A stretch of DNA of 64,000 nt from Crocodylus rhombifer (taxonomy: Eukaryota; Chordata; Crocodylia; Crocodylidae). The notes below the pieces were generated by a model. It was not told where the DNA came from, made no database searches, and worked only from the letters and a program-made list of their open reading frames with translations. The position numbers were made by a program, and so were the translations under genes. The stretch covers positions 24,118-88,117 of the forward strand of contig JAVSML010025170.1 of NCBI GenBank assembly GCA_038503035.1, read 5' to 3'. Shown piece by piece: positions 22,251-35,147 of the stretch. The first letter of the stretch is position 1. Each line of letters starts with the position of its first letter.

Positions 22251-24849
22251 CACTGCAGGCATGTGGCTGAATTTCTGGAATCAGAATCCAGAATCAGACA
22301 GAATCTTACAATGAATTCTTTCTTTACTCTGAGAGCACAGTGTAAGATAGAAATTAAAATAAGAGACCACTGGTCAGTATACTTGGGTCAGTGGCTGTGT
22401 TATTGGCTCAGTGTATAGCCTCAAACAAGTCATACACTTAATGTCTCCTATTTTTAAAAGGAGAATAATAATACTGTCCATCTCATAGGGGAGTTCTGAG
22501 TCTAAACTAATGCAAATCTCTTTGAGATAAGAGGAAGGTATTATATCCAGAAAGAATGAATTATTATATAGCTTTGAGCAAAATAATGAACCATTCTGGT
22601 TCACAGACAGTACAGAGGACACCACCCTTTTTTTAAAAAAAAGAAGGTTTCCCATCAGCTTTACTGACAGAGTCATTATGCAGTATTTTCCATGATACTG
22701 TTCAAGGAGTGTTTATGCTCTCACAACACTTTTAAGGCAAGAAACATGCCTCTCAACTAGTCTGGGCTTTTAAATAATACAGAGTGATGTTCCTTAGAGC
22801 ATTTCCTGTAAGGAGTAAAAGCTAATGGTTCCAATTCTATTTTAGACTTCTCCCTAGCCTTTTCCTTTTTTTGTCCTTTAAAAAAAATGTTATTAATGAA
22901 TCTAACTCAGAGAATAATAGATTTAACATTAAAAAACACATCCAATCACCCCAAATCCATACAAAGACAGACATTAATCTTCTATCAACAGTGCTACCAG
23001 AACCCAAATCAATGTCCACAGAAGTCTTGTGTTCGCTTCCCCTCCTCCCCCCGAGTCTCCAACAGTTCCTCAGTACTTCTGTTAATGCCAAGTACCTGTA
23101 TTGCTTCACCTCTGTAAAATAATTTACCCCCTTCTTTTCCTTGAAACCCTTCATTGCACAAATATCATTATCTTCTTCTCAGCTCCGTGTTTAAGTTTTA
23201 ATTTTATTCTAAGTTTATTTCAAGTGTTCACTCATGGGATTTGCATTTCAATATTTAAAGCGTTTCTCAAATGCTGTGGTTTAGAGGGAAGAAACAGGTT
23301 TTAATTTTTTTTAGAAAATTCCAAAAAATCCCACCAGCTTTCTAAGCAAGCAGCTTTTTGCCTTCTTCACTATAAAACATTGACTTGGTAGGACAACTTT
23401 TCCATTGCTAGAACTTCCTAAACTTTTTTGACAACAGTCTATAATTTTAGGGGTGTCACTTCCAGGCTTTTGTAATTCTTGCAAACATTAAAAGATAAAA
23501 GGGTAAATTCCCTATGTCACTTATATGTTGCACACATCTCAGGAACGTTTAATAGGCACACTAAGGCTAGGTACAGACATTCAAAAAGCCTGAAGGAGAA
23601 TCTGTGTAAGTTGTGCAGTTTTCTCTAAGTGGGTAGTTTAGATCAATAGCAATTTTTCACCCTTTTGTGGGGAGGGGGGTGCAATTCTTAGATGGGTTCT
23701 GCCATTTTTAAACTAGTCTGTGTGTACCAAATTTCAGTTCTGTCATGAGTATAGGCCAGTTTCTGATCACTTATATCAGTAACATTGTAATATCTGTACT
23801 TGGCCTAAAATGTTTTCTAATAATTAACATCCTGTTATTTCCTTCATAATGTCTCCAAATTTCTTCCAGAGCAGTTTAATTCTGGGACACATCCCACACA
23901 CCTAGTAGATGACTTCTTACGGATCACATGCCCTCTAATATTTGCCTGTTTCTATACCATAAATGCATTTAATTTTAAGTGAGATGAGATACCATTGATT
24001 TAGGACTTTAAAGTAAAAAGACATTGAAGTTGAAATGGAAATAGTATGAGCACTCTTTAACTACTGTGAATGCTAACCTCCTCTCTATCCCCCTCATCCC
24101 TCCCCAAAAAATTCAGTACTGTAAGCAACAGACTAAGTCTCTTTGTAAAATCATGTAATTCTTATGGCATTTTCAGGCTCTCTACGATAGAAGGAATACC
24201 TTTATATGAAAGGACAGAGAGAGTCAGTTACGTTTAATTTTAAATGTAATTCACAGATCTCCCTTTCAATTTCAACGTGTGCCATTTTTATATAGATTAG
24301 ACCACAGTCTCTAAGTCAAAGGTCACATTTATTCATTCTGCATCCTTAGTTAGGGGCTAAGGCCTGCAAGAGAGAAAGAGAAGAGAAAATGTCACATGGA
24401 AATACAGCTTTGCCTTTCTATTATTACATGTGATCTCTTTTCCACAGACAATGTGTATCCATATCAAGGAGCATTTCTTAGCATCCCAGTAAAGTGATTT
24501 ACCTCCAAAAAAAAGAAAAAAAAGAAAGAAATCTTAGTGAGCCTTCATTATAAGGACACTGTAAGTGTGTAAGTTATCCAACTTCCTTACCAAGGTCAGA
24601 CAGCATTCTGTTCGGGCTTTCACAATATTTTTATTTCTCTTGGAGAAACTCCACAGCCATAATAAACAAGTAAACCAAATCAGAGAAACAAAAGGAACAA
24701 AAGAGCAAACAAGAACATGCTGCCTTCCTTCAGGCAAGAAAAGGAAGCTTTCTAGCTCTGTGCTTCTCTCCAGGACCATGGCCTGGCCACCTGGCCTTTC
24801 CATTCTCTTTCTCTCTCCAAAAGGCATCAGAAAAAAAGATCCTTGACTA
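22251..24849. other. 2.6 kb of AT-rich sequence without recognised features
   Basis: No recognised domain, RNA gene or transposon end. An A-rich tract with G interruptions lies at 24508-24531. Short frames are motif-free. Confidence 0.4.
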
Positions 24850-26945
24850 TCTTTAAACTCCGCTGGGCCAAATGCTCATGGATCCTGCCAAGATCTAAAA
24901 ATATGCTGCTAGCTTCCACACAGAATTGTTTGTAGCTGAGCCTGCCCACCCAGAGGCCATTCAGCCCCTGCGCAAGGACCTTCCTAAGCTCTCCATGCGT
25001 GCGGTTGAAAAGCTTGAGCAGAAGCTATCCTTGGAAGAGCTGACTTCTGCTATTAAGGGCTTCACCATGGGGAAAAGTGCTAAGCCTTGATGGATTACAT
25101 GTTACATTTTTCTGGCCTCTTCTCAGCCAGGCCCTCCTGTGTGTCTTCCAGGACAGCCTAAAAGATAGGATCTACCAGTCATCTGCCAATGGACAGTCCT
25201 CATGCTGTTCCCCAAGAAAGGGGATCTTGGTGACATTAAGAGTTGGCAACTGTGTACTGATTACAAAATTCTGACCAGAGTCCTGGCCAATTGGTCCAAA
25301 ATGGCCTCAGTCATATGCTCTGAACAGAGCTACTTTGTACCTGGCAGAACCAACCAGAACAACCTGTTTCTGCTACCTGACCTCCTGGCAACCACAGAAC
25401 TCCTCAGCATGAACACTGGCCTTGTCTCCCTGGATCAAGAGAAAGGTTGATGGGGTCAACCATGACTTCTTCACATTAAGAATCTGACTTCTGTACCAGG
25501 ACACCTCTAACTTCCTGAAGGTGAATGGAGCACTATGTGCACTGTTCCCAGCATGTGGGGGCATCCGACAGCGCTGCCCCATCTCTGGAATGCTCTAGGC
25601 CCTAACCAATGAACCACTGCTCCATGTGCTGTGGTAGTGCCTAATAAGCCTGACCATCCCATCAGTCTCAGTCCCAGTTAAGGTGACAATGTATGCTGAT
25701 AATATGGCTGTTTTTGTGGCAGTGAGCGTGACATCCAGTCCCTGATTGTCAACAGGCCTATGAGAATGCCTCTTCCGCTTGTATCAACTGGGCCAAAAGC
25801 AACATGTCTCTTTTGGGCACCGGCCTAAGGGCCTGTCTTCGTGCTGCAATGTTTTCAAAACCCTGGGCATTTTCTAGCTCCACTGAATTATCTAGCCAAG
25901 ACTTGGGAAGGACTTAGTAAAGAGGATGAGGCACAACTACAGTTATGCCTGCCCAGCCTTTCCTACTGAAGCTGGTCATCCACAACCTGGAAGATGCCCC
26001 TTCTTGAAAGGCTCCAGAAACTCATTTGTGGGCTTCTTCTGGAACAGACATGACTCGCTTCAGCAGGCTATCCACTACCTGCCCACCAATGACTGAACTG
26101 GCAAGTAGTATAGCTGTCTTCTACCTGTAAGTTCTTTAGCACCTGTGCAGAATAGGGAACTACCCAACCTTGATTGGGAACTTTTCCTCTTGGATCCTGA
26201 TTGCCTTGGCTGGGGTGTCCCACCACTCTTCAACCTCAGTTTTGCCTGAGCCTGGAGGTTCTCCTTCCAGCCAAGGCTCTATGGAATGTGTCTGTGATTT
26301 CCACAGCTGATGCAAAAGCCTTTAATTCATAACCTAGCTTTGCAGGGAGTGCCAACCCTTTTCTTGGAAGCCTCATTTAATTGATCTGGTTACACACCAT
26401 CATGCTGATTCACCTCTTCAACTCAGCCCTGTCTGGCTGGCTTTCTTTGCTGGAAGTTCTTTGCTTCCTTCAGTGGTTTCTTTGGCATGCTGGATTTGGA
26501 CTTCTCCAAAACTGTGTACATCTTTTCTGTTGTGCACTGAATAGCTAACAGGAGCATGATCTGCCTAGCCAACTTCCTGCTAGGCCAGGCCAAGATGGTG
26601 AATCTGACAAGTTGCAGAAACCAGATCACAGGAGCTGGGTCCAACAATATCCTCCAACTCTTCCACTTCTCAGTCCAGGCGAATGTCACATTTGCATTTG
26701 GACACTTCCTGCAACAAAACAGACCAGTTTGTGTCATGCTGGGAAACTGAGAGACATTCTACAAAGTGGAAGGTGGATAGCTGCTTCTAGATGTGTAACC
26801 CATAAAGGCTAGTGAAGGAAGGGGGATTCAATCTCTGATATGGTGTTTTTGTTTCTGACAAGTGTTTCATGCTCATCCCCTTCGAGTTATATATATTTTT
26901 GAACATATACACTTTGTTTTTAATTTTTTTGTAATAAAGATTGAA
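24850..26945 (+). mobile_element. Tx1/L1-like LINE relic: RT region
   Basis: The plus-strand translation over several frames shows degraded L1/Tx1-group motifs. These are a KLEQKLSLEELTSAIKGFTMGKS segment near 25008-25080, LFPKKGDLGDIKSWQLCTDYKIL at 25203-25271, LANWSKMASVICSEQSYFVPGRT near 25288-25350, and GLVSLDQEKG (the first catalytic Asp context) at 25420-25448. An RQRCPISGM-like block follows near 25567, then TMYADNMAVF (a YADD-like box reading YADN) near 25690-25720. GGCTTCTTCTGGAACAGACATG near 26030 corresponds to the distal FFWSG block. It ends near 26945 after AATAAAG. Stops and shifts are many. The clade call rests on family memory. Confidence 0.7.
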
Positions 26946-27518
26946 AATGCCAAAAGACTTTCTCTTTCTCTTTTTCTTCCTTCCCCTCTTTGTGGCTCCA
27001 CCTTCATTAACTACATATCAGTTTCAGCTGTCTCCCAGCCTTCCAGGCTAGCAGACTATTGACTGCTGATCACCTGTAGCTGGGTTTCAACCCACTGGGT
27101 TTCAAATCCGGATTCTGCAAGGGATGCAGTGCATGTGATCAAGTACTGGCACTTTCCACCTACATTGAAAATGGTTTTCAGAAGAACTGAAAGACAGATG
27201 TAGTGATACTGGACCTTACAGCTGCCTATGACACAGTATGGCACACTGGCCTGCTTCTAAAGCTGTCAAGAGTACTTCCAAGTTGGGTTGATTTACCAAC
27301 AACCACATCCCACAAGTTTATCTATGCTGATGACATCTGTTACACCACTCGAGCTCCATCTTTCCATACTCTGGACCAGACCCTGAATAAAGATGTGACA
27401 AAACTGGCAGACTACTGCACCACATGGTGGTTCACACTGACTCCTCACAAAACTGTTTCCAATGTTTTCCATTTCCACAATGCCAGCACTATAAAATACC
27501 TTAACATCTATATGCGTA

Positions 27519-27526
27519 GTCAGAGA
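27519..27526. repeat. Left 8-bp target site duplication of the hAT-type element
   Basis: GTCAGAGA lies immediately left of the terminal TAGGCCTGTGC and is repeated exactly at 30033-30040, immediately right of the other terminus. Eight-base duplications are typical of hAT transposition. Confidence 0.9.
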
Positions 27527-30032
27527 TAGGCCTGTGCAAAATGGCAAGTATTCAACGCAGATTCAGATGTAGCTGATTCAGAGGGACAGTGATTCAATTC
27601 GATGATTTGAATCACTGTTCCAATTCAATTACGCTGAATCAGATGCGAAGATTTGGTGCTGATTAGGTGATTCGGCCATATACTATAATGGGGAATCACT
27701 AAAATACCTATAACTTTGTCATTTTTTTGCAGATTTGGATGAAAACAGCAGGCATGGTAGCACTTTGAGGGCATAAAGCCTGCCAAGTTTCAAGCAGATA
27801 GGTGCAAGGGTTTCTGTGAAAGTGCCCCTCAAACTGTTGAAAGCAAAACTTGCATGTGTTAAGGCAGAGTGGGATAAAAAATACAGCAGGGATGGTACAC
27901 TGTAACAGGGGCCTTCCTGGTGCTGGTTAGATCTCAGCCTGCCCATCTGTTTCTGGGCCAAATACCCACCTCTCTTTCTCCTGCCACACCTTGATAAAAC
28001 TGATTCAGATGTTACTCAGGTGAAAGGCTGGTCATTTAGGCCCCTGATGTATAGAGGTGACATTCATTTCTCAGCTCCATACCTTCCCTACACTGTGGCC
28101 CATGTGTTGCAGATTGCATCCTTCACCCTCTCCCTTCTCTGGGAACTTTGGCTCCCCCTTAAGTCCTCACCCCACCTTCAGGCCAGTCAGAATCCCAAGC
28201 CTCATGCTCTGGGCATTCCTTGCCGTGGGCCCTGGCCCTTTGACCCTCCTCTTTGGGTCCTGGCCCAAGTATGGACCAGTCGAGGGTAACTCAAGTCAAA
28301 TCTGAGCCACCTTCCTGTTCTCACCCTCACAAGCCCACTGCAACCAGTAAGCCTCCGGCTTCTCAAAGATCTTACAGGTCTTTCCCCAGCCAGGACTGTG
28401 CATGCAGGTGGTAACTGGAGGTTATCAGGTGCCCCCTACCCATCTTTCACCAGGGAAGTTTGCAATCCTGTCATTTCTTGGGGACTGCCATGCCACCGGT
28501 AGTCCAACCAGGCCTACCTAACCTGACAGGATGCAGTTTAAGGTCATGCCAAGGACCTGGGGCCTCCTCCTTCCCCAGAGCCCTTATCCATACCTCCGTG
28601 TTCTTTCTGGCATGGGAGCTCAGCAGAGAGATGCTCTTCCCTTCCTGGCTGATGATAAACTGCCACTTCCAGCTCTGAGAGCAGGGCATTAAATCGTTCT
28701 GAAAGCAAATAAAAAAAGCCAATAGGTGCAGAGTGAGGAGGGTAGCACTCATTCCATCTGCACATGGAGCTTGGGGAACCCCAGCAGCAGGAGGTTTACC
28801 TTCAGGAACATCAGTTGCTCCACCAAACCAAGATCCAAGGAGGTGAACTGGGTGTTACAACATCATCAGCAATGCTGAACATCCTCTTGCCTGGAACCTC
28901 TCAGCAGGAATAGGCACAAAAACAGGAGGAGCTGAGCCACCTGCCCCCAACATTCTCCTCCGAAGTGCCTTCCAGAAGAAACCTGCCTTTAGGGGAACTT
29001 TAAGGGGTGTGGAGAACAAACTCAGATTCCCTCCCTTTCCCCAGAATTTCCTCATCTCTTCTGCTTCCAGATCCAGCTTCTCCTCTGGCACTGGAAGGCT
29101 CATGCTGGGAACTGAACTGGGTTGGAGACTGTCATGCTGGTGCTGGTGATTATTACCTTAGTGGAGGTGGTGCAGGTGTAGAGACTACTCCCAATGCCTT
29201 GCTCCCACTAGCAGCAGAAGACTCATCGCTGCCAGGAAAGAGGGATGCATCTATGTTTGGGGGAGGGGCGCAGAACTTGCAGCTCTCTCTCTGCCCCCTC
29301 TCTCTCTCCTGCCAGAAAACCTGGCACCTGCCTTTCCAGCACACTTCCTGTTTGGCATGCTGCAAAATGAGTGTGTGTATGGTTGTGTGTGTATGTTGTG
29401 CTTTCCTGTGCAGTGATGACACACTGTCAGGGAAAACACAGATTTCTTTTTGTGCGTGGGGAAAAAAAGACAGACTAACAAGAACAAATAAGAGGATTTG
29501 GGGGGAAGAATAAGTTGAAAGGAATGGCTAAGGATAACAATAGGGATGGTAGGCAAGGGTAAGTAGGAAAGGACTGGATACAACTTGATAGCAAGAGACT
29601 AGCTAGTGCTACCAAGCCAGAACCTTTCAGATGCTGCTACTGCTGTAAGACAGACACAGCTCACAAAAGGCACAGAAATAGATCACTTTACACACAGCCA
29701 TATGTGTTGTTTCTACGTCCCTCCTCCAGACCACTGTGATTGGAAGGGAATTCAGGGAAAGATCACAGCCACTGGCCAGCTACAGATGTCAATATCAGAG
29801 TAGTCTTTTCCCCCGTCTCCCTCTTCCCTCTTCTCAGTTTCTGTTTATTGCAAGCCTGCCTTCTGAATCCCCGAATCTTTCCAAATATTTTCTGAATCAA
29901 TTTGGAGGCTTCTGAATCGATTTGGACCTTTTAATGGGTCTCTTGACTCTATTCAGATTCGCAGATTCGGCTGCCAAATCAGGCTGAATCTCCTCTGAAT
30001 CAAATCAGCTACTGAAGCTTCGCACAGCTCTA
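27527..30032. mobile_element. hAT-type DNA transposon, 2.5 kb, nested in a LINE
   Basis: The termini are TAGGCCTGTGCAAAA (left) and, reverse-complemented, TAGAGCTGTGCGAAG (right). They match the pattern TAGRSCTGTGCRAA and are bounded by a perfect 8-bp duplication. Subterminal regions are full of GATTCGAATC-like words (27580-27680 and 29860-30000), as in many hAT elements. The interior shows no recognisable transposase, so this is probably a non-autonomous or decayed copy. Removing it rejoins the reading sense of the surrounding LINE (an ST..YLN segment before, YLGV after), which supports the boundaries. Confidence 0.88.
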
Positions 30033-30040
30033 GTCAGAGA
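30033..30040. repeat. Right 8-bp target site duplication of the hAT-type element
   Basis: An exact second copy of GTCAGAGA, directly after the right terminus (CACAGCTCTA). Confidence 0.9.
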
Positions 30041-30860
30041 CTAAAAAATGATCCCTGCCCAACATACTTGGGAGTGTCGTTAAAGAGAACCCTGACTTTC
30101 TGGGAACATCTAAAGAAAATAGCAGCAACGGTGAAATCCTGAAACAACTTCCTAGCCAAGCTGACTGGATCCCCATGGATCAACATGGGGAGCTGCAAAC
30201 TTCAGCTCTTGTCCTATCATACTCAGCAGCAGAGTATTGTGCACTTGTCTGGCAAAGATCTTACACATCTTGCTAATACTCAACTAAATGCAACTGGCTA
30301 TGCATGTTATAAGCATAACCTCCACTCCTTTCCCCTGCTCTGGCTTCTTGTCTTTGCAAATATCACTCCCCAACAAATCTGTGATCTGATGATGACCCAA
30401 AAGTTGGTTGAAACCATTTGTGCTGGACCTTGCCTACCACTCTACAATGACCTGCTTAATCCACCCATGGCTCACCTTCCTTCACGTCACCCCTTATGGA
30501 GCAACCTTGCTGCCAAGGACCTGTTTGCAGAAGCCCTCTGGATTAAGGAATGGGAATCATGGGAAGTTACAAACAAGTTCCTTGTGATAAACTCCTTGCT
30601 AGCTTTGAACTATCACAGTGTTTATCCTGATAAACAGGTTCAAGACAGGCCAAGGCCGCTGCACAGCCAACCTTAATCGCTGTGGCCTCAGTGCTAACCC
30701 ATCATGCACTTGTGGAGAGATACAAGCAATTCTGCACATCACTGAGGAATGTCCCCTCTACAAACCAAGAGATGGATTAATAGCTTTGAACTCAGTTAAC
30801 AAGAAGGCTATTGCTTGGCTTTGTGGATTTGCATTTGCTAAATAAATAAAAACTCACTGA

Positions 30861-33170
30861 AGGCTGAACACCTCCATACTTGGGGTGCATACAGAAGTGC
30901 AGCTCCCAGTTATAACTCAGAATGATTTTTGCAGTGTTCTGAGTTATGTTATCTCAGACCAAACAGAAGTTCACTGTTGGCTCCAGAGGGGAAGGAATCT
31001 AGCTGAGGGCTGTGAGCCACCAGCCAGGTTCCCATAGCAACAGTCAGGGCTCTCTGCCCCTGCTTTCTGTTTTCAGAATAGGAAAGGGGAAAGGCAGTGG
31101 GGGAAGCTCATTCTTGGGGCTTCCATGCAGGTGCTGAAGGTTGGAGTGGGTGAATTTGAGCCACCTCTGGGGGGCTCCAATACACTCAACCTACACTCCA
31201 GGGGGAACTAAAAATCCCCAGACCAAACTTCCTCCATTCCCTTTGCCCCTCCCATTTTGAAAACAGTGAGAGTCTGGGAGCTCTGTAGACACAAGTTACA
31301 AAAGATGCTTCATTTTGAAATACCTCAAGCAATACGAGGTCAGATTTTCACTTGATCGGCCATTTTTTAAGCTGTCCGCAGCCGTGCACTTGTGTTTGGT
31401 CACAGCTATAAACTGCTTTCTGTGGCCAGATCAGGCAAAAATTGTCACTTCTTTCTGCGCCCCGCTTTTTCAGCAGTACCCAATCTGCTTTGTTTTTTTG
31501 TGATTTTACATGAGTGAAGGGAATCACCATGAAGAGTGCCATGACTTCTGAGAATCCCCAGCAGATGCATTACCCCCACCTTTTCTTAATTCATTTTATC
31601 ATAAAGAAAAACCTTTGCCAATATCAGGACTGGTATAACCTACACCACTGAAAGTCTTGCCATTTTGTAGCTATACTACTAAATGAGTTAAACAGATCTT
31701 TTGATGTATTTATCACATATTCCATAAGGAATAACAGTCCTAGGTGCAGTTTGCCTTAGTTTGTAGGCAGCAGCTTCCTAGCTTGTTATACTTCTACTTC
31801 CAAATATTTTACTTGTTTCTTCCTGCATCCTGGAAAAACATTTTTGTTCATTGAGGCCACAAAAATAGGCTCAAAGTTCTCTTTCATAATTTTCTCTTTC
31901 ATTTGTTTCATTAAAAAAAGATATACAGGGAACAAAACAAAACAAATAAATGCTACCTTCAGAAGCAGAGGCAAAGACACATTTTATCTGAAATATTCAT
32001 TACCTCTTCTAAACTACATAAAACTGTCAACCAGTAATTTATATCCTTCAGTTGCTTGTAAAGTTTAGGGAAACCCAGATCTTTTTTCTGTCCTTAAACC
32101 AGTAAAATGTGTGTTTTCCGAAAGGGAAGCAGCTAATGAGTCTTCTTTCAAGTGTCTATCAATGCATACCCTAGGATGCCAGTAGTCACAGTACAAATAC
32201 TGTGAACTTGGGGTTCCTCTTATATACATCAATTGAAAAGTCCTATTTTCATCACCATAGACTTCAAGTGCCTTCCAATAGCACATTAAAGTGTATAACT
32301 CATCAGTCATATGCAGTTTGCTCTCTTTTTGCCTGGAGAATGGTCAAGAAATGATATGCAGTGCAGTGTATGGTCTGATAGGGTTTTGAATTAGTTTTGT
32401 TCAAAATGTGCATACTGTTGTGTGCTTATGTTTGAGAAGGCAAAGTTAAAGAAGTAAGTCTGGTATAGACAGTAATGACTTTGGGGATATTTTTTTGCAG
32501 GGTTTATTCCCCAGTACACATCCATCCCTGAGAAGGTTCTGCCTTCCACATAAATGAGTTTTAACCTTAGTGTAGGAAGTTCCATTGTGCCTGAGTTGTA
32601 AAATAGTCAACCCTGGTCTTTACCACATGGCTGTAGGTGGTATTTTGGTCATTAAGAACTTTTAAAGAAACAGTGGGCCTTGAACTTGACTTTGAAGTCC
32701 ATGGGAAGCCAATGTTGAGATAGAAGGGTAAGTCTGATATGTTTATGGTGGTACGTGTTAATTGAGGAGATGTGCTCAGACACTCTGTACTAGTTGGCAT
32801 TTCCTGTAAATTGATGTATTATGCTACATGTAAGTCATGGCACAAATAATTGGCATTTACCTTGATATGAAGAGGAGGGTGACCACAAGTTTAGAAATAT
32901 AACACCATCACCTTTGTAAATATGGCAATTCAGGTCTGCCATGGCTGTGGGCAGCTGATGATTCAATTACCATGACCTTTTTTGAAGAGTTATATATTGT
33001 AAAGCCAAATGTGCTGTTTTTCCCAACCAAGAGGGACAGAGAAGTGAGGGACACCACTGTCATCTTGCCTGCTTTATATGAAGCTTTTTTTATAAGTAAT
33101 ATATCAAAAGGGTTTTATGTTCTGGGGTAACAGCCAAGTAATGTGAATGTCAGAATTTACTAACAGGATA
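30861..33170. other. 2.3 kb mostly unassigned; one possible old repeat at 32650-32820
   Basis: No gene recognised. The piece at about 32650-32820 (GGGCCTTGAACTTGACTTTG, GAAGCCAATGTTGAGATAGA, TCTGATATGTTTATGGTGG) has the style of antisense LINE RT-derived repeats seen in many vertebrates, but is too degraded to assign. The rest shows no motif. Confidence 0.35.
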
Positions 33171-33174
33171 GATG

Positions 33175-33250
33175 ATGCAATACCTTTTATTGGACCAACA
33201 AATAACTTACTACACATCAGCTTTCAGGCTACAAGTTTTCTTCTTTTGGG
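33175..33250. repeat. Second copy of the CTTTTATTGGACCAAC dispersed repeat
   Basis: Matches 15870-15960 in word order: ATACCTTTTATTGGACCAAC, AGCTTTCAGGCTACA, TCTTCTTTTGGG. The two copies are in the same orientation and clearly diverged. Confidence 0.6.
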
Positions 33251-33834
33251 TATTGTCAGAATTTCCTAAGTAAGATATTGAACAAGGCACTTATTTAAGG
33301 TACTTTGCTGCCCTGTCTAACATTTGGGAAAACGTCAATCGAATCTTAGCACTAAATCAAAAATAGAAACCTTGTGGGGAGGGAGGCAGGGAGAAGAGGG
33401 AGAAGGAAGGCAAGACCTGCCATATCTATAGGTATTTAATATTGAAAAGACTGGGCTCATGGTCCTTCCTGGAGAGATTCTGGCCTATTCCATGTATTTC
33501 TTAAAGATATCTTTTGCTTGTTCAGATGTGACCAACAGGATAAGGCTGGACCTTGGCTTGCCCAAGCATGAACTGAAGGTTCAGGATCTGAATAGACAAC
33601 CAACACTACCTGCTGAATTAGCAAATGGCTCTGGAATACATACAGATTAGCAGAAGTTTTGCCAGGCCCTCTTAGCAGTTTACATGAGCACTGTTAAATG
33701 ACAGATAAAAGTACATTTACCATAGCAGTGTGAAGATAAGAGAGAGCTCTAGAGCTGCTTTTGACTGAAAATTCAGCACTTCTAGAGTGAACTCATCAGG
33801 AAAAAATTGAGAACTAAAAATTCTCTGCAACTCA
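33251..33834. other. No gene recognised
   Basis: AT-rich sequence with a G/A-rich tract at 33376-33410. No coding motif is seen. Confidence 0.35.
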
Positions 33835-34167
33835 GATAATGCCCCTGGGCCAGGTCATGAGTAACTATATATGGCTCTGGGGGCCAGGCCTAAGTGTCTG
33901 GTGGTGCAGGTGATCTTTTTGTCTATCCTCCTGGTCAGCGGTCATGAACAGCATCACAGCAACTGCATTGGAGAGGTCAACTTGCAGGATCGGAGTTGGC
34001 ACCATTGTGCGGAGTTTTAGTTTCTTTGACCAAGAAAGGGGCATGCTGAGATGTGATGGTCTACATCTTTCTTCAAAAGGTAAGTGTCTGTTTTCTTGCA
34101 GATTGGCTGATCTCCTACATAGGACTTTAAACTAGGTTTATGGAGGAAAGGGGATGCTGAAGACAGG

Positions 34168-34936
34168 GTGAACCTAGGATCAATTAACGATGAGCCATGC
34201 ACTGGAACAGTCCATGTAAGTACTAAGGGGGCCATTAGGCATCAGGACAGGGGGGTACCAAGGGCACCCATTGTGGGGCTTGGGTGTTTCTATACTAATG
34301 CTAGGAGCATGGGGAACAAGCAGGAGGAATTCTCACTTCTGCTCACAGACAAAGACTTCAACCTGGTTGGGTTAACAGAAACCTGGTGGAACCCTACCCA
34401 CAATTGGGCAGCAGGCATTGAGGGCTATAGGCTGTACAGACAAGATAGAGTGGGGAAAAAGGTGGGGGAGAGCACTTGCTCTCTATGTTAATGAGCAATA
34501 TACTTCTTCAATAATCAAGATGGGATTGGAAAAGGGGCAAATAGAGGTGGTGCAGGTCAGAATACAAGGGGGTCAGGAAGAAAGGGACTTGGTAGTGGGG
34601 GTCTATTACAGACTGCCACACCAGGAGGATGAGTTAGACCTGGAATTCTTGAGGCAGCTCTCAGAGGCAGTACACTCAAGAGACATGGTTGTCATGGGTG
34701 ACCTAAACTACCCTGACATCTGCTGGGAGGAGCAATCAGCTAGACCTGCCCATTCATGTAGGTTCCTAACCAGCATACAGAACCTTCAACTAATGCAGGA
34801 GGTATACAGTTCCATTACGAGAAATGCCTTACTGGACTTAGTGCTTGCTACAGGGGATGACCTGATGGGTGATTTGCAGATACAGAGTAACTCAGGGGAT
34901 AGTGACCACAAATCATTAGAATTCATTATCCAGTGA
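34168..34936 (+). pseudogene. CR1 ORF2 N-terminal endonuclease, frameshifted
   Basis: Two overlapping frames (34168-34491 and 34418-34936) together cover an APE-type endonuclease. The first carries FYTNARSMGNKQEE, VGLTETWWN and YRLYRQDRVGKK. A frameshift near 34460 passes to the second, which carries YRLPHQEDELDLEFL, MGDLNYPDICWEE, LLDLVLATGDDL and GDSDHKS. The catalytic Glu, the Asp/Asn pair and the SDH motif are all still legible, so the inactivation here is by frameshift rather than by loss of catalytic residues. Confidence 0.88.
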
Positions 34937-35147
34937 AAGGTGGGAAAGATAAGTAGTAGGGCAGAAGTGCTAGACTTCAGAAAGGGTAACTTCAATGAGC
35001 TCAGGAGATTAGTAAGTGAGGCACTGAAGGGCAAGAGCATTGGTGAGATGGGAGTCCAGGAAGGGTGGGTGTTCCACAAGAGAACGATACTTCAGGTACA
35101 AAAGGGGACCATGCCAGTGCACATAAAGGGAGGTAAAGGCATACAGA

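Larger units (their letters stand above)
27040..30860 (+). mobile_element. Unassigned LINE relic with a C-terminal Cys/His motif, split by a hAT element
   Basis: Left half: a GFxSGFCKGCSACDQVLALSTYIENGFQK stretch near 27095-27190, then VILDLTAAYDTVWHTGLL (first catalytic Asp) at 27203-27256, then KFIYADDICYTT with an intact YADD box at 27316-27350. The block normally carrying a (G/L)PQGSVL motif between them is deleted. The right half resumes at 30041 with YLGVSLKRTL (30069 on) and ends with RFKTGQGRCTANLNRC, then NPSCTCG, then HITEECPLY at 30700-30770 and a terminal AFAK before the stop near 30845. It is heavily mutated. I recognise the protein family as a recurrent animal LINE type but cannot name its clade from sequence alone. 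Confidence 0.72.

Noticed and set aside
29007..29513. 168-codon open frame inside the hAT-type element as a captured host gene
   Set aside because: No domain or motif recognised, and overlapping frames on the other strand are equally open. It is kept only as a question about the element interior.
34053..34110. GGTAAGTGT after CTTCAAAAG (and GGTAAGCGT at about 58482) as splice donor sites of a host exon
   Set aside because: Both lie at the same codons of CR1 ORF1 (LSSKGK/LSPKGK) and are simply the coding sequence of the element.
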